From Phycomyces nitens (lineage: Eukaryota > Mucoromycota > Mucoromycetes > Mucorales > Phycomycetaceae): a DNA stretch of 64,000 nucleotides. The notes under the pieces are model-generated. The model was not told the origin of the DNA, ran no database searches, and worked only from the letters and a program-made list of their open reading frames with translations. Below are positions 1-13,161 of this stretch, piece after piece (position 1 is the first letter of the stretch; each line of letters starts with the position of its first letter). Position numbers and translations under genes: made by a program. The stretch is taken from the NCBI GenBank assembly GCA_022702545.1, contig JAHRBC010000004.1, forward strand, positions 4,122,001 through 4,186,000, read 5' to 3'.

Positions 1-16
1 TTAGGATCAGGATTAC

Positions 17-236
17 CTTGATATTTTCCATAGCCACCCTGGACCTTTTCATGCTCGCCTAGCTGGACCTCTCGTTCCAAAAGACGCGTCCGCATTGGTT
101 TGTTGAACCCGGCTACCTTGAGAATATGGGTTGCATTGATATAAGAATCCAAAGAGCGTCTCATAACCGAGGCGTCTTTGCAGAGCATTTCGTACACTGG
201 AACACCAGAGTAAGTTGCCTTGTAGATATAAGACAT
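17..236 (-). CDS. APSES-domain transcription factor, first exon (partial)
   Basis: This is the start of a fungal APSES (KilA-N type) DNA-binding factor of the Mbp1/Swi4/Res family, which controls G1/S cell-cycle genes in the nucleus. Read from the ATG at 236 downwards, it gives 73 codons containing the family hallmarks [32 protein letters not shown] and [11 protein letters not shown], in the correct order. The exon ends in phase 1 at 17 before a GT (16-15). The family normally continues G-T-W straight after YQ, so the intron sits inside the domain. The rest of the gene (ankyrin repeats would be expected) lies beyond the left edge. It is divergent from the Rab gene, with only 286 bases between the two ATGs. 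The family call is safe; which member it is cannot be told from one exon. Confidence 0.9.
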
Positions 237-522
237 GAAGGATCTTGTTCTTTAAATGGGAGCAGAGAACGCTAAATGAATGAATAAAGTGCTCTTGCTT
301 ATATTCCACGTGATGGCTTATAATTGCCTAAAGGGTATTAAAAATAAGAATATAGAAAATAGGGGAAGGAAAGGAGGCACAAAGAAGGAGGCGGAGGAGA
401 GATAGAGAGAGGGGGGGGAGGGGGGATGCACAAGACCAAGTCCAGTCCAGACACTTTTTTTTATTTTTTTTTATTTTTTTGCTGCTCGCTGTCTTTTTTA
501 AGAAATCTATACATCTTTCAAT
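237..522. promoter_or_regulatory. shared divergent promoter region
   Basis: This spacer separates the ATG of the APSES gene (minus) from the ATG of the Rab5-like gene (plus). It holds a long G/A-rich run at about 362-427 followed by T-rich tracts at 452-498, as in many fungal promoters. No clear TATA box is visible for either gene. Confidence 0.5.
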
Positions 523-1472
523 ATGGATCCCAATGCTTCATCTGTCCACCCTTCACCAATGCCTCTCAGCATAAAGGCCACCCAAGTCAAGTTGGTCTTG
601 CTAGGTAATCAGATGAGCCTGATTTACCTCTAGGACACTTAATGATGAAATGTAGGAGAATCGGCTGTGGGCAAATCCAGTCTAGTCATCCAATTCGTCC
701 AGCAGGGCTATGTAGAGAACAAGGAACCCACAATCGGAGGTATGCATCCTCATGTGTCTTGTTGTCAGCTAACACAACCAAGCTGCCTTTTTGACCAAGA
801 AGTACCAGACTGGCGAGCAATCCATCAAATTCGAAATATGGGATACTGCGGGCCAAGAACGGTTCCATTCACTAGCACCCATGTATTACCGCAATGCACA
901 GGCTGCGATTGTTGTGTATGATATCACAAAAGCAGTAAGTATTATTATCAATCCTCTTGATAATATTGCAATGCACATGCACACCTGGCATTATATATAT
1001 ATATGTATATATGTATATATGTATATACATCTCCTTTAAATCCCAATCTGTCTCTAGGCATCATTGGAAAAGGCCAAGACATGGGTAAAGGAATTGCAGC
1101 GTCAGGCAAGCTCAGACATCGTGATTGCTCTGGTTGGCAACAAATTGGATCTTGTACAGGAGGACGAACACGAGCGCCAAGTGCTTGCTGAAGATGCCCA
1201 AGCCTATGCTGAAGAAGGCAACCTTTTGTTCTATGAGACAAGTGCCAAAACTGCTGAGAATGTCGATGCTGTATTCGGAGCCATTGGTAACTAATCTTAT
1301 CACTTTGGGTTTTTCATTCTAACCAACCAACCAACCACCCTTTCTAGCTAATCAAATCCCTGCTCCTCATGTCAGCAAAGCTCTTTCGGGTGGCCGTAGT
1401 CTCAATGGACCCAATGGAGCCTTTAATCTCATGGAAGCTCCCAAAGATACAGCATCAGGATGTGCTTGCTAA
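523..1472 (+). CDS. Rab5-family small GTPase (Vps21/Ypt5-like)
   Basis: This encodes an early-endosome Rab GTPase of 223 residues, acting on the cytosolic face of endosomes in vesicle tethering and fusion. Five exons are read: 523-604, 656-739, 783-934, 1058-1286 and 1348-1472, all with GT..AG ends and matching phases. Visible motifs are the P-loop GESAVGKS (residues 28-35), TIG of switch I (53-55), WDTAGQE (75-81), NKLD (134-137) and ETSAK (166-170). The Rab5 signatures [15 protein letters not shown] and [10 protein letters not shown] are also present. The protein ends Cys-Ala-Cys, a CXC geranylgeranylation signal. The stop codon is only 85 bases before the next gene's ATG. The Rab5 subfamily assignment is strong; only the first splice sites would bear checking with cDNA. 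Confidence 0.95.
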
Positions 1473-1557
1473 AGATGGGCTAAATTATGCCAAACCTTTC
1501 CTTTTCAAACAGTCACTCTTCCTTTTACTTTTCCTTTCCTTTCATTTTTGTTTCTCC

Positions 1558-3032
1558 ATGTTTCAACAGTTCAAAAATATATTTCCAAATACAACACTCT
1601 TGCGCCAGAGTGCCCAGTCTGAAGGGTACAAATAAGAGAATGTCTACAATCACCTAATTTATTCTCTTCAGATCCAGTGAGCCTGAATGGAAAGCGCGTG
1701 GTTTAGAACGGTAACATCAATCCGTCAATTCCATCGACCTCTTACCCATATCAGATTAGAGACCCTCAAGTCTGAATTCCAACAATGGAACGACATACTT
1801 CTCCAACGCAACTCTACCATGCTGTAATGTCTTCTTTATTATTTTTTTTGCTGCAAAATCAGTACTAATCTGTCCAACCAGACCCCATCCATCTCCATCA
1901 ATTCCCTCGTCAGTCCAGCCAACTCAACCAAACCGGCCCCAATTGACTAACCTTGAGGCTACAGATCAATTACTACAAAAGCATGTTCATTTTTTCTTCT
2001 TCTTCAAGTCGATAGCCAAGACTAATCTATTCACTCTCTAGAGTCCAAAAAGGCTGGCAAACTGTCCAAACAAACCACCAGGACAATATTGACAAATCAA
2101 ATGAAGCCAACAATCGTCTGGAGCATCTAACAGCACAATGCGATGCCCATGTGCGCATCAGCAAGGCAATGGAGAAAACTAGTAATGAAGCCACATTGGT
2201 TCAGAATCAATTGGAACAACTGGCCTCCATTGCCACACAGCTCACCCAGAGCCTTCAATCTCTTGAAGCAAAAATGGATCAGGCAGCAGCGGCCAGTGAA
2301 AAAGATGCTTGGGAACAATGGAAGTCTCAGCAGGAATCTCTATTGAGAGCCGAGAGATCTGCAAAACAGTAAATAATCACTGGGATATGTAGGCACTAGG
2401 GACTAAGAATGTATCTCTAGACAGGAACTTGACCGCAAGGAAGCATTGTTGAGAGAAAGGTTGGAAAAGCACACCCAGCAACAAAAGCAAGAGCGTGCTG
2501 CTCTCTATGATGCTACTTTTCAGGCTGAGCTAGAAGCCTATCGCCAGCGACGAGAGACCCATGTATCTTCTTTATATTCTGGTAAGATCATGAGTGGACT
2601 TATCATTGTTCCAATCTATTTTATTTTTTTTAAAAATTTGATTTTTAATAGTGAACACAACCCAATCTGACCAAATCACAACCACTCTCGAGACACTAAA
2701 GTTGGACCAGGAAGATACGGGAGATCTGCATGCCTTCTTGGGAAAAGACGCAGAGTCTCGTGAGGTAGGTTTTGTTGATATTAATTTCGAGTGATTTATG
2801 AGCGGTATGGCAGAGAGGGGGATTAATTTATATACTCCTTACATTTCATCTACTCCTTTATTTATAGCCCATTGCGCCAGTTGATGAATCAGAAAAAAAG
2901 GTGCCTAAAGATGCAAAGAAGCGTCCTTTAAAAAAAAAGTCAAAGAAACCAAAACGACGAGTAGTTGAGAGCGAATCTAGCAGTGAAGGAGAGCGTATAG
3001 AAATATTAGCAGATGAGGACTATGAAGATTAA
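1558..3032 (+). CDS. dysbindin-like coiled-coil protein (possible BLOC-1 subunit)
   Basis: This is a nine-exon gene: 1558-1625, 1672-1710, 1755-1823, 1863-1908, 1965-1984, 2042-2368, 2421-2581, 2652-2764 and 2868-3032. All phases agree and give 335 residues. The protein is largely helical, with heptad-like stretches through about residues 80-245. It ends in a very basic segment (KKRPLKKKSKKPKRR) and an acidic tail. The run KQERAALYDATFQAELEAYR followed by an acidic DTGDLHAFL motif resembles the conserved C-terminal part of dysbindin, where KERQ..YEEAFQQDME..Y and DISDQEALDVFL are found. Dysbindin belongs to the BLOC-1 endosomal complex. The family match was judged by eye and is moderate; a generic coiled-coil protein is the alternative. 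The tiny fifth exon and its weak donor (GTTCAT) are the least certain part. Confidence 0.55.
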
Positions 3033-6000
3033 ATTTGGTCTACTTAAAGATATAAAAAAGCAAGCAAGCCGAGGAATGTTTCTTCTTTAATCTGACCAAA
3101 AGCTTGCTATTTCAATCAAACTACCGAGGAATTATAGTTTTATGGGCAACGATATCCAAGGTCAAAATAAATGCCCCAACTCTATAGTGTAGAATTGCAT
3201 GTCTTGTGTATTAAACATGATAATAAACGCATGTTACTTTCTGTAACCGACAACCAGCTGGGATAGCCATGACCTATTTGTGTTGGACACAACAGTGTAG
3301 TGATCTTGAGATTCCTTTGTTTCTTATGTGTACCATACTGTCATAATAAGATATTCTAAATTATTGTTTCATATTCCAAATCTGCTTATAATTGGGATGT
3401 TACATATTTCTTATTACAGAATACAACATGGCGATAACAAATAAGGCCTTTTTTCTGTCATCACAGACCTATCTTATGGTGTATCCCGTGATTATATTAT
3501 GGCCACAAGGATTTGTTTTGGAAATCAAAAGTGACAGGGGTTGTCTAGCAACTGTTATCTATCACTCTTTAATTGTTGGTAAAGGTCTTGATATTGTTTC
3601 TCTGCCTCTATAGAAAATAAATGGGATTTTTTATCTATATTTTCTTTATTTTGTCACTGGTAGTTTATTTTATAGGCCACAGAAATTAATATCCATCTAG
3701 TTTACAATATTAAAATAACCTGTTATTTGTGAATAAAAGCTGATTGCCATCAAGACAATTACATTAAATGATCTCTAGATAGTAAAATACCAAAACACTC
3801 TTTTTTAACTATAGACGAAATTAAAGTAAATATAGTGAAAATATGCTTTGCAACCAGCAATCTTGAATATTGTATAATAGTGTAAGAATTATTTCTTATA
3901 AATTGATCAATGTTAAAATATATAATCAATTACGCATATGTTGAATCCTATAGTTGGATTGAACCCATTACAGAGGTTCTAAAAGAACTATTGACATAGA
4001 GAGAAATTATGCTAGATCTACCATTTCTTAAAATCCACACAAGAAATATTTCTGATAGTCTAATTAAATATGCTGTAGGCAGAATAAAATCATTTGGAAA
4101 CCTTTATCGTATACTGTCTATAGCCTGACACAAGTTTATTGCAATGTTTTTACTATCCTAATTACATTTTACTCAATTGAAGATTATGTCACTTTAACTG
4201 GCACAAGAGTATCCGAGGTTGCGCAATGGGTAATATTGGTATAATACCCAATTATTTAAAAGTAAAATAGTATACTTTAGAAAGATGCCTTTTCGTCCGT
4301 ACATTTTTAGATATGGCTGTTAAAGAAAAAAAAAACTATTTACAAGTATGAGTTTTTATCTAAAGCTCTTCACCATTCAGCTGTCTAAAAATATTAATAT
4401 GAAACATTTCCATTTTTATAATCGACTAGCATTCTGCTCTCAATTATATCAAGCCAATGGTTACTTTGGATAAAGACCTGTACTTTTACCCTAATATTTT
4501 TATTTATTCTTTGCAATCTGGATTTACTCGAAATAAATTTGGTCTAGAACCCTCTGACTTGTTTTGGTGAAAATTTTAAAGGACAAGTCTTTTAGAGTCT
4601 GAGGATTGAGATTATAAACTTATAGTGATATATGCTTTAAATATTGGAAAAAGGCATTCAAAATGGTATTTAATGGTGTGTTGGCATTAATATCCATAAT
4701 CATGGTTTTGGTCAATACTCTAGTAAATGGAATATATTTAAAACCGTTTACTTTGAGTCAATTTTTTCTTTAATACCCGGCTAGCTAAGAAAATTGACAT
4801 ATTTTGCTGTCTCGCATTATATAGATTAACAATTTGTAAAAGTTCAAACTTTTTCAGTGAGGTGGATATATATATATATATCATTCTATGAGTATTTTTC
4901 TTGTATATTACCCTTATAACAGCAAGTCTGGGGTTCTCTACTGGTTTGTTACATTTACTCATTTATAAAGTGTTCCCTAGGTACCTCTTTTTATTTATTT
5001 ATATAGATACCGTGCATCACATACAAAGACACAGGTCTTGCAATGTTGTACTAAAGCTAAATATGGTCTTATTATTGGATTTTTCGACTATTTTTCTTTC
5101 TATTTTAATATATATATACTTTCTTGTTGAGAAACCCACAGGGATATTCAATATAACGATAAATGATGTTGATATTTTATAGGCACCATACTTGTACATT
5201 CACAATTCACCGTCTATTTTGAATTCAGAAAGAGCGGGTCCTCATCTATAAAAAGCTTCACAGTCAGCTTTTAGATATTTGTCTATACATTTATCTACAA
5301 GTGTATCTATGTGCTGTTTATATATTAGTACTCGATGATTCTACCTTGGTGATGGAAATATTAAGTTTGATATCCTATGTCCAGACTTTTTTTTAAATAT
5401 ATATATATACAGTTGGTCTAAATAAGGCGCCATTAAAAGTTTCACAAGCTTCTTTGGAAATCCTGAGGCTGTCAAGACTTGTTATTCTGTCTATACTGCT
5501 GACCAGAAAAATTGAATGCCAAGTTATTAGAAAAATAAAAGGACATATATGTTTTAAGCAGTTGACTTTAGCCTTGAGGATTATTTCTTTAAAAGACAAC
5601 TGGAATACCTATTTAGAGGTCTCGATAGATTGTTCTTGGCTATTTTAATTCTTATCGACCAAACCCTGGTCTTCAGATAGTTGAAGTGAAAGGTTTTAAA
5701 GTTGTTTGACTTTCCTGTTATTAAAAAATATTGTAATAACCATATGCCAATGCCATACTAATATTATTCTTATTAGCTCTTACTATCTAATAGTGTACTA
5801 ATTTATTCTAGAAATATTTGGTTAATATTGAGTCTTGCTAATATTCAGAAGTTGTAATATACATTTATCTAATTAATAGTAATGATAATAATATTATTTT
5901 AATATCGACTCATCCATCGATTGAATAAAAGTTAAACAAGGCATTATACTTTAGCCAAAATAAATGGACTCGTAATCATACGATAAATAAACTGTATTTT

Positions 6001-7097
6001 GACATGTGTATTGATAATATCTTGGGAAGCAATTTTCTTCCTAAAAACCCAAGAAAAAAAAAGTCAAAAACCAAGGACAATAAATGTGCTACGCTGGGCC
6101 TGTCATGGCACGTTTCCAAGGGTTTGTTATTGAAAGGTTGCTTGTTACCCATAATTTTATTTGGTACGCTTCAATAATTGACCAAACAGGATAATCCCTT
6201 TTTGGGATATCAAAGTATAGTAATTAGGGCAATATTTCTAGTTAATTCTTCGTGAGATACTCATGAATTCCCCAGTACCTATAGCGAAACACATTTAGTC
6301 TTTAGTATTGAATAAAATATGTGCTTTACTGTCAATACTGTTTATGCTACTAAACACGGATACAAACATTTGCTTAATGTGCTGCAAGGCAAAGAGTACG
6401 AATACATGTTTCCAGATAGTCGGCATTTTGAGATATACAATGGTACTTTAAAGAGAGGATACTTTGTGAGACAGTGTTAATATCAAATTTAATTTTTGAC
6501 ATTGGAAACCAATGCATGTCAAGACGCTTTTAACATTACTGTGCATAATTTGTGCACAATAGAAACCATCTAAATGTCTCTCTGTTATTAAAAAGACCTA
6601 AAGTGATGCCTTAGTAAGGCTCAGAAAATATAAATGGATAATACTACTGAGTGTCATACAGTCGGAAATGAAGCAACTAATTAAATCAATATTAGTATTT
6701 TTATTGAACCGGATCATTTCTCTGTAAATTCTCCTTTGGCTTGTCTAAAGCGTTGGTTTTGTATAGAAGCGGTACATCAATTATATTATAATGTATGTGC
6801 GTACCTGAACTACCTGGAATTTGCTAATGGCCTTATTAAGTCTTACACTGTACTACTTATAATGTAACATGAATCTATCTATCGATAATAAGTTATGCAT
6901 AGGGCCCAATGCTATCTAGCTATATTAAGACCTCTCCGACTACTGGTGAAAGGCAGCACTTATATTTCATTTATATAGAAAAATATTTCCGTCGAAAAGG
7001 AGATTGAAAGTGTACAGCTTTGGCGTCCACGAATTCGGATCAGTACTCGTTTCATTAATCTGAGATTATAAGAGTATTGACAGGTGGGTAAAGAGAG
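3033..7097. other. AT-rich intergenic region, no gene seen
   Basis: About 4.1 kb of very AT-rich sequence with frequent stops in all frames. The short open frames at 3392-3613 and 4901-5182 have no recognisable motif, splice signal or codon pattern. I see no transposon ends, tRNA or tandem array here. It separates housekeeping genes from the polygalacturonase cluster. Confidence 0.6.
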
Positions 7098-7108
7098 TAT
7101 ATATATAC
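7098..7108 (+). promoter_or_regulatory. TATA box of polygalacturonase copy A
   Basis: GTATATATATAC lies about 70-80 bases before the ATG, followed by a pyrimidine-rich leader (CCCACTCCCTTTCC). The same box and leader occur in front of copy C, where homology to copy A begins at this box. Confidence 0.6.
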
Positions 7109-7176
7109 AGGGACGTCTTACACATTTATCATTATCATTCCCACTCCCTTTCCTTTAAATCCCAAATCTCAACACA

Positions 7177-8458
7177 ATGCATTTCTTTGGAACTGGTGCT
7201 ATTGCCTCCTTCTTGCTCTTGGCTACTGCTGCTCAAGCTGCCACTGTCTGCACTGTCAAGACTTCCAGCAATGGTGACGATGCCGTCTCGATCAATGCTG
7301 CCTTTGCTGCCTGCAAGAACGGTGGAACCGTTGTCTTCCCTGCTGGAGCTACATTCAATATGAAGTCAGTCGTTTCTGCACCTGGTCTCAAGGGTGTTAC
7401 CGTGAAATTTGACTCTACCGTCAACCTTCCTGCCTACAATACTGCCTTTGCTAAAGAAAAGGCCTACTTCTACTTGGATGGTGATAAGATCACCTTTTCT
7501 GGCAAGGGTACCTTTTACGGAAATGGTCAGGGCTGGTACAATGCCAAGAACAAGAATGCCCCCGTTGTTTTCAAGCCCAAGGCCTCCAACTCTTACTTTG
7601 GTGGATTTACCATCAAGCAGGCCCCTCGCGCTCATTTCAGCGTCAATGGATGTAGTAACACCATTTTTGAGAATCTTACAATTAACACCGTCTCATCCAA
7701 CTCGAACTATCCTGCCAAGAACACTGATGCCTTTGATGTTTCTGGATCAACTGGTATCACTATCCGCAACTCCAACATTGTCAATGGTGATGATTGCATT
7801 GCTGTCAACGGCGGTGTCAACGGCTTGACTGTTTCTGGCCTTACTTGCACCGGTAGCCATGGTTTTAGTGTCGGTTCACTCGGCAAGGATGGCAAAACTG
7901 ATGTCGTTTCCAACTTGAAGTTCTTGAACAACAAATGTATCGATTGCCAGAATGGTGTTAGGTAATTGAAAAAATAATAATAATTTGAATTAATAATCCT
8001 TTTTAATATACCAATCTAACATATATAAACAATTTTTAGAATCAAGACCTGGCCAGGAGGAAAGGGTAGCGTTACCGGTATCACTTTTGACAATATTAAC
8101 CTCCAGAATGCCGAGAACCCCATCTTGATCACGACACACTACTGCGATAACCAAAAGGCTTCTAGCTGCACCGGAAATGACGCCACCTCGTTGAGCATCA
8201 GCGATGTTACCATTAACAACATCTATGGGTATGTTATTAAATATATCTTGATATACAACAAATAGTCGATTTCTTACATTATTATACAGTTCCGTCTCCT
8301 CCAGCAAGAAGAAGCCCATCTTGAGCATTGACTGTGCTACTGGAACACCTTGCAAGGGCTTTAACCTTTCCAACATCAAGATCACTGCCGCTTCCAACAC
8401 CCCCAAGAATGTGTGCAAGAACCTCTCTGGATCTAGCTCTATCTCTTACTGCAAGTAA
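7177..8458 (+). CDS. secreted GH28 polygalacturonase, copy A
   Basis: This encodes a 380-residue extracellular pectinase that hydrolyses alpha-1,4 links of polygalacturonate. The exons are 7177-7961, 8040-8228 and 8290-8458, with introns of 78 and 61 bases. Residues 1-21 form a signal peptide ending AQA. The catalytic GH28 motifs are all present: NTD (182-184), GDD (204-206), SHG (228-230, the usual G-H-G site) and RIK (262-264), the last split by intron 1. The SVGSLGKDG context resembles exo-acting or zygomycete enzymes, so exo versus endo action is left open. A poly(A)-like AATAAAATAAAG follows at about 8518. Copy C at 13162-14443 is almost identical and inverted; copy B between them is a diverged paralogue. 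Confidence 0.95.
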
Positions 8459-9031
8459 TAGATACTCTCGCTTCATTCTTTATACCCATTAGAATCAGAT
8501 GTATTCTTTATTAGAGAATAAAATAAAGCTATTCTTCTAGCTCACCAAAACAAATATTTGATTTTGACTAATTTTTTTTTATATTTGAAAGTTAAGATCT
8601 GTTTTTTTTTTAAAGTGTATATAATAATGCAGCATTTATAAACTATTTCTGTATGTCTATCATAAATTTAAATGATCAATAGGGTTTTAAAATTATGTCA
8701 ATCATGGTTTTGTACAGTGCCCATGATGTGCTTTCATATTTTTGTAATCTTTTTAAGGATACAGTAGTATATATATATATATCATATATATCTTTTGCTA
8801 GTAAATTCGTTATTTGTTGATATAGAAACTCATATTTTTTTTTAAAAAAAAAACAATAATAATATGCATATGTATTTCTCTGAGTACTATTTCCTATAAA
8901 TGAATGCTGTTAATCAGATAATCTTGGTTTTCAAAAAAAGATAATAAATAATTATCATTTATTTTCAATATATTTATATACTAGATAAGACTAGGCTGGT
9001 ACGGGTATTTAGAAGAATAAATGTTGGCCTC
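8459..9031. other. intergenic spacer between convergent polygalacturonases A and B
   Basis: AT-rich spacer holding the 3' ends of the two convergent genes. Poly(A)-like AATAAA motifs are seen near 8518 for copy A. Several homopolymer A/T runs and a TA repeat near 8768 are present. No gene is seen. Confidence 0.6.
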
Positions 9032-9467
9032 CTAAACACTGCAATAGGAAATGGAAGACGATCCAGAAAGATTGGTGCAAACATTCTTGGGTGTGTTGGA
9101 GGCTGCTACAATGTTTATATTAGTAATCGCAAAATTCTTGCAAGGCGTTTCAGTAGAGCAGTTGACGCTGATTATTGGCTTCTTCTTGGTAGTAGATATG
9201 GAACTAAGCAAACAAGACAGGTTAGACAGAATTTATGCGAGATTAATTGTTGATATTACCCGTAGATATTGTTGAGAGTTACATCGCTGATGGTCAATGA
9301 TGTGGAATCACTTCCAGTACAGCTTTCGGCTTTTTGGTTGTCACAATAATGAGTTGTGATCAAGATGGGATTCTCGGCGTTCTGGAGGTTGATATTATCA
9401 AAAGTGATACCGGTAACGCTACCCTTTCCTCCTGGCCAGGTCTTGATTCTGTAGGTTTTTAAAAATT

Positions 9468-9503
<36 letters not shown>

Positions 9504-10329
9504 GACATTATTAATTTGAGTTTTTTTTCTTCTAAAAAAATTACCTGACACCATTTTGGCAGTCGATACATTTGTTTCCCAGAAACTTCAAGTCAGAAAC
9601 AACGTCTGTCTTGCCGTCCTTTCCGAGAGATCCGACACTGAAACCATGGCTGCCTGTGCAAGTAAGACCAGAGACAGTCAAATTTTTCACACCACCATTG
9701 ACCGCAATACAGTCATCGCCGTTAACAATATTGGAGCTGCGGATAGTAATATCACTTGAAGAGGATACATCAAAAGCATCAGTGTTCTTGGCTGGGTAGC
9801 TGGTAGATGAGGATACAGTATTGATTGTCAATGACTCAAATAGAGTGTTTACGCAGTTGTTGACGCTGAAATGTGCACGAGGAGCTTGCTTGATAGTAAA
9901 TCCACCAAAATAAGAGTTGGTGGCCTTGGGCTTGAAAACAACGGGGGCATTCTTGTTTTCGGCATTGTACCACCCTTGACCATTTCCGTAGAACACTCCT
10001 GGTCCAGAAAAGTTGATGTTGTCACCAGCGAGATAGAAAAAGGCCTTTTCGCTTTCAAATGCAGTGTTATAGGTAGGAAGGTTTACAGTCGAAGAAAACT
10101 TGACGGTTACGTCCTGAAGACCAGTAGCGGAAACCACTGTCTTCATATTAAAGGTAGAGCCAGATGGAAACACAACAGTACCGCCATTCTTGCAAGACTC
10201 AAAGGCTGCATTGATCGAGACAGCATCATCACCAGTGCTTGAGGTTGTCACAGTACAAACGGTGGCGGCCTGAGAAAAACTAGCCAGGAGCATGATAGAA
10301 ACAACAGCGCTGGTTCCAATGAAATGCAT
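9032..10329 (-). CDS. secreted GH28 polygalacturonase, copy B (diverged paralogue)
   Basis: A 381-residue pectinase on the minus strand with the same gene structure as copies A and C: exons 10329-9545, 9448-9260 and 9203-9032. The introns interrupt the same codons (the R of RIK and the G after IY). The signal peptide ends SQA. NTD, GDD, SHG and RIK are all kept, so activity is expected. The protein differs from copy A at many positions and ends YCSV instead of YCK. Intron 1 contains a run of about 30 bases of TA repeats at 9470-9500. A TATA-like TATATA lies at about 10399-10406 on the minus strand. All conserved cysteines seen in copy A appear to be kept. Confidence 0.93.
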
Positions 10330-10398
10330 TGAGTTAATTTTGTTTTATAAAGAGATGTTGTGGGGATGATAATAAAATAAACAAAAATGCATGTTCTC

Positions 10399-10406
10399 TT
10401 TATATA
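10399..10406 (-). promoter_or_regulatory. TATA box of polygalacturonase copy B
   Basis: On the minus strand GTATATAAAG lies about 70 bases before the ATG at 10329, the same spacing as in copies A and C. Confidence 0.5.
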
Positions 10407-10479
10407 CGTCTGTTTTTCACCTTTATTTGAGCATAGTACTGTGTGTATTATGTAAATCTGCCAATTTCTCATAGACAAT

Positions 10480-13161
10480 ATTCAAAGGAAGATATTAATC
10501 TCCTTTTCAACGATACCCTTCGCAGTGTGAGTATTTCACTTTAATGGCTTGTTAAAGCTCAGCCAAAATTAATTTTTGGCTGTGTGTGTGTGTGCAATTT
10601 TCGTTTGGTCCAGCCAACAACCCTGTGAAATTACCTCGGTATTATTCTGTAAGACTTTATGAGTTTTGACTAATTCCAGATACTCCCAGGTACAGATTCA
10701 ATAGCCTAATATACTGGCTAGTTTATTAATCCAGTAGGAGAAAATATTTTATTAAACAGATATAATCTACGATAAAGAAGCCTTTGAATAAGCTCTATAG
10801 TATATTGTGCTTTATTTAAAAAAGGAGACTACAAATTCAATTGTACAACACTTTTTTTTCCCTTTATACTCTAAACATACTGATATTCCCTGGTTACCAG
10901 TACATAATTACGGCTACTGAAAATTCTAGACTTTCTTATATTGCCATCAACCTATACTTTATATAATCAATTAATCCCAGGATCACGGAGAAAAATTAGT
11001 TTTGCGTGCTGGGATACGTTAATCTAATCTTTTTACTGCAAAATAAAATCGCTTTCCTTCTTGGTAGGTTCTATGGATCTATTTAGTACTTGTAAGACTA
11101 TGCCCTGGTTAGACCAACAGACATCTCGATCTGATATGTAAGCTGAAAGAGAAATGCATATACTGCAGTGTAACAAGAAATATATTGAGTATGTTTGCAT
11201 GGTATCCAGTATATTTAATAGGTAAAGTATATTTACTTATTTAATTTTTTATATGATATACGGTTTTTTTTACTGTTTATACTGGTCCATCCTGAATTAA
11301 AGATTCATCTGTAACTATGTTTAGTATTGCAACTATGATTGTCATAATCGCTCCGCATACTTGCTCAATTCGACAAGTGCTACCACAGAGGAATGTCTGC
11401 TATTCAAAAATAGGTCTGCATAAAATATAATTCATCAAGTTATTGAAACTTGGAATTTTTAAAAGCATAGGGTACTTAATAGTACTCAACATCTTTGAAT
11501 TATGTTGCTTTTTTAATATATATATATTACCGATTCAAACCTCTTATTTTTATTTATTACGTTGACTTTTTTTTTTAATTTTGTATAAACCTTTTAAATA
11601 TATTCAGTTGTGTTTGAACTTTATAAATGCAACGAAAACAACTTTGAGAAACACTCGATGACTTGCCAAAATATAACCAAAAATACATATTGAATGTTTT
11701 CTTTTAGTATTTTCAAATTATATAAAAACATAGTCTATATAAATATATTTATCAGATATGTTTATATGGCTGGTACCATTTAAGCTTGTGTATCTTACCT
11801 TGTGACAAACTCAAGAATTTTATCCAACTAACAAATCATTGGTATAGTCAATTATGCAGTACTTTGTAAAATTAATATAGCACATTTAAATTAATATATG
11901 CGTATACAATGTAATTCATGGTTATAAAGTAAATTAATCAACGTGTGTTTATAAGAACCTTGTATGGAACGTATGTGCCAAAGCATAAATCTATCTCCTT
12001 TGTGAACGGTATAGTATATCTTTATTAATATATATTATCAAAGACGTCGGGAATCCTGAATATAACTTTCTAAAATTTGTGACATGAGCTAAAGTTAGTA
12101 TTCTAGTTTTTTCACCACTTTATTGATCTGCCGTCTTACGGAGACCTGTGCTGCTATATTTCCATTAAGGTGAACCCATATATGTAAAATACTAGGATAG
12201 TTGATAATAAAGGGGAAAGAAAATAGAAAGATCTTTAAGATAGTGAAGTTTGCTGCTTTTTTCTACAGCGCTGGTGGCCGCTATAATCACACTTAGAAGA
12301 AAAGACAGGTTATCAAATAAACCTTTCTAATGAGTTTTTCAACTGGCTTTGGCTGCGATGACCGCAAGAAAAATCTGGATATCTCTAAATCAAATAGATA
12401 TGATAAAATGCATAGAATTTTAGAAACTGACAAATGCCAGCCAAAGTCTGGCTCTGGTAAAAACCAAAAAAAAAAACTATGTTTCATACCTGATGCTTTA
12501 GATAACAAATAAAGAAGAAGTGATTTTGGTTTTTTATGATACTGGGGTATAAAATACACAGGGTACTTGAGACAAGAGTAGCTATAATTAGTTAAAGAGC
12601 CTGCTAGGTATAAATCCAAATTCTATAATGGGTTCAACCATATAGTGCACTAATTGTATGGAATAAACAAGGACAATAAACAACACCGCCGAGTAAAAGG
12701 AAGGAAAGATAGAAGTGGGAATTGACAAAGGTGACGGCATAAAGATCCAATAGAAAATTTACACAGAGAGTAGGCGAGATACTAAGTGGAGGTGAGAATT
12801 GGAATTTAATGCATAAAAGTTTTTTTTAAAAAAAACAGTACTTTATATGTATAATGAGGCTAGCCTTGGTACAAAACTATTTTACTCTGAACATTAAAAT
12901 TTGAAAATAGCTTTTAATCCTGTCGACTATTTATCTCTTTTACTTTCTCTAAGAAATAAAAAGAGCAAGAATATTAAGATACAAACAAAAGATTGTAATT
13001 GCTCTTTATAAAAAAACAATTCTTGGTCTTTGTAAAGCAGAAATCCTATTGACCTAGTTCTTATTTTTATTTCAGATTCTTGATAACCTGAAAATAAAAT
13101 AATTTTATTTTTAATTGCATTTTAACTGGATTTTATGTGTAGATAAGTATACAAGTAAAAA
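10480..13161. other. AT-rich intergenic region
   Basis: About 2.7 kb with no recognisable gene or transposon end. A 60-codon frame at 12330-12512 (plus), basic and lysine-rich, is followed by an AATAAAG; it has no family resemblance and may be chance. Nothing else is supported. Confidence 0.55.

Noticed and set aside
49..309. 86-codon minus frame at the left edge
   Set aside because: It is out of frame with the APSES exon on the same strand, which has clear family motifs and a proper donor site.
12330..12512. 60-codon basic frame followed by AATAAAG
   Set aside because: It shows no family motif, promoter or splice evidence; length is within chance for AT-rich DNA.
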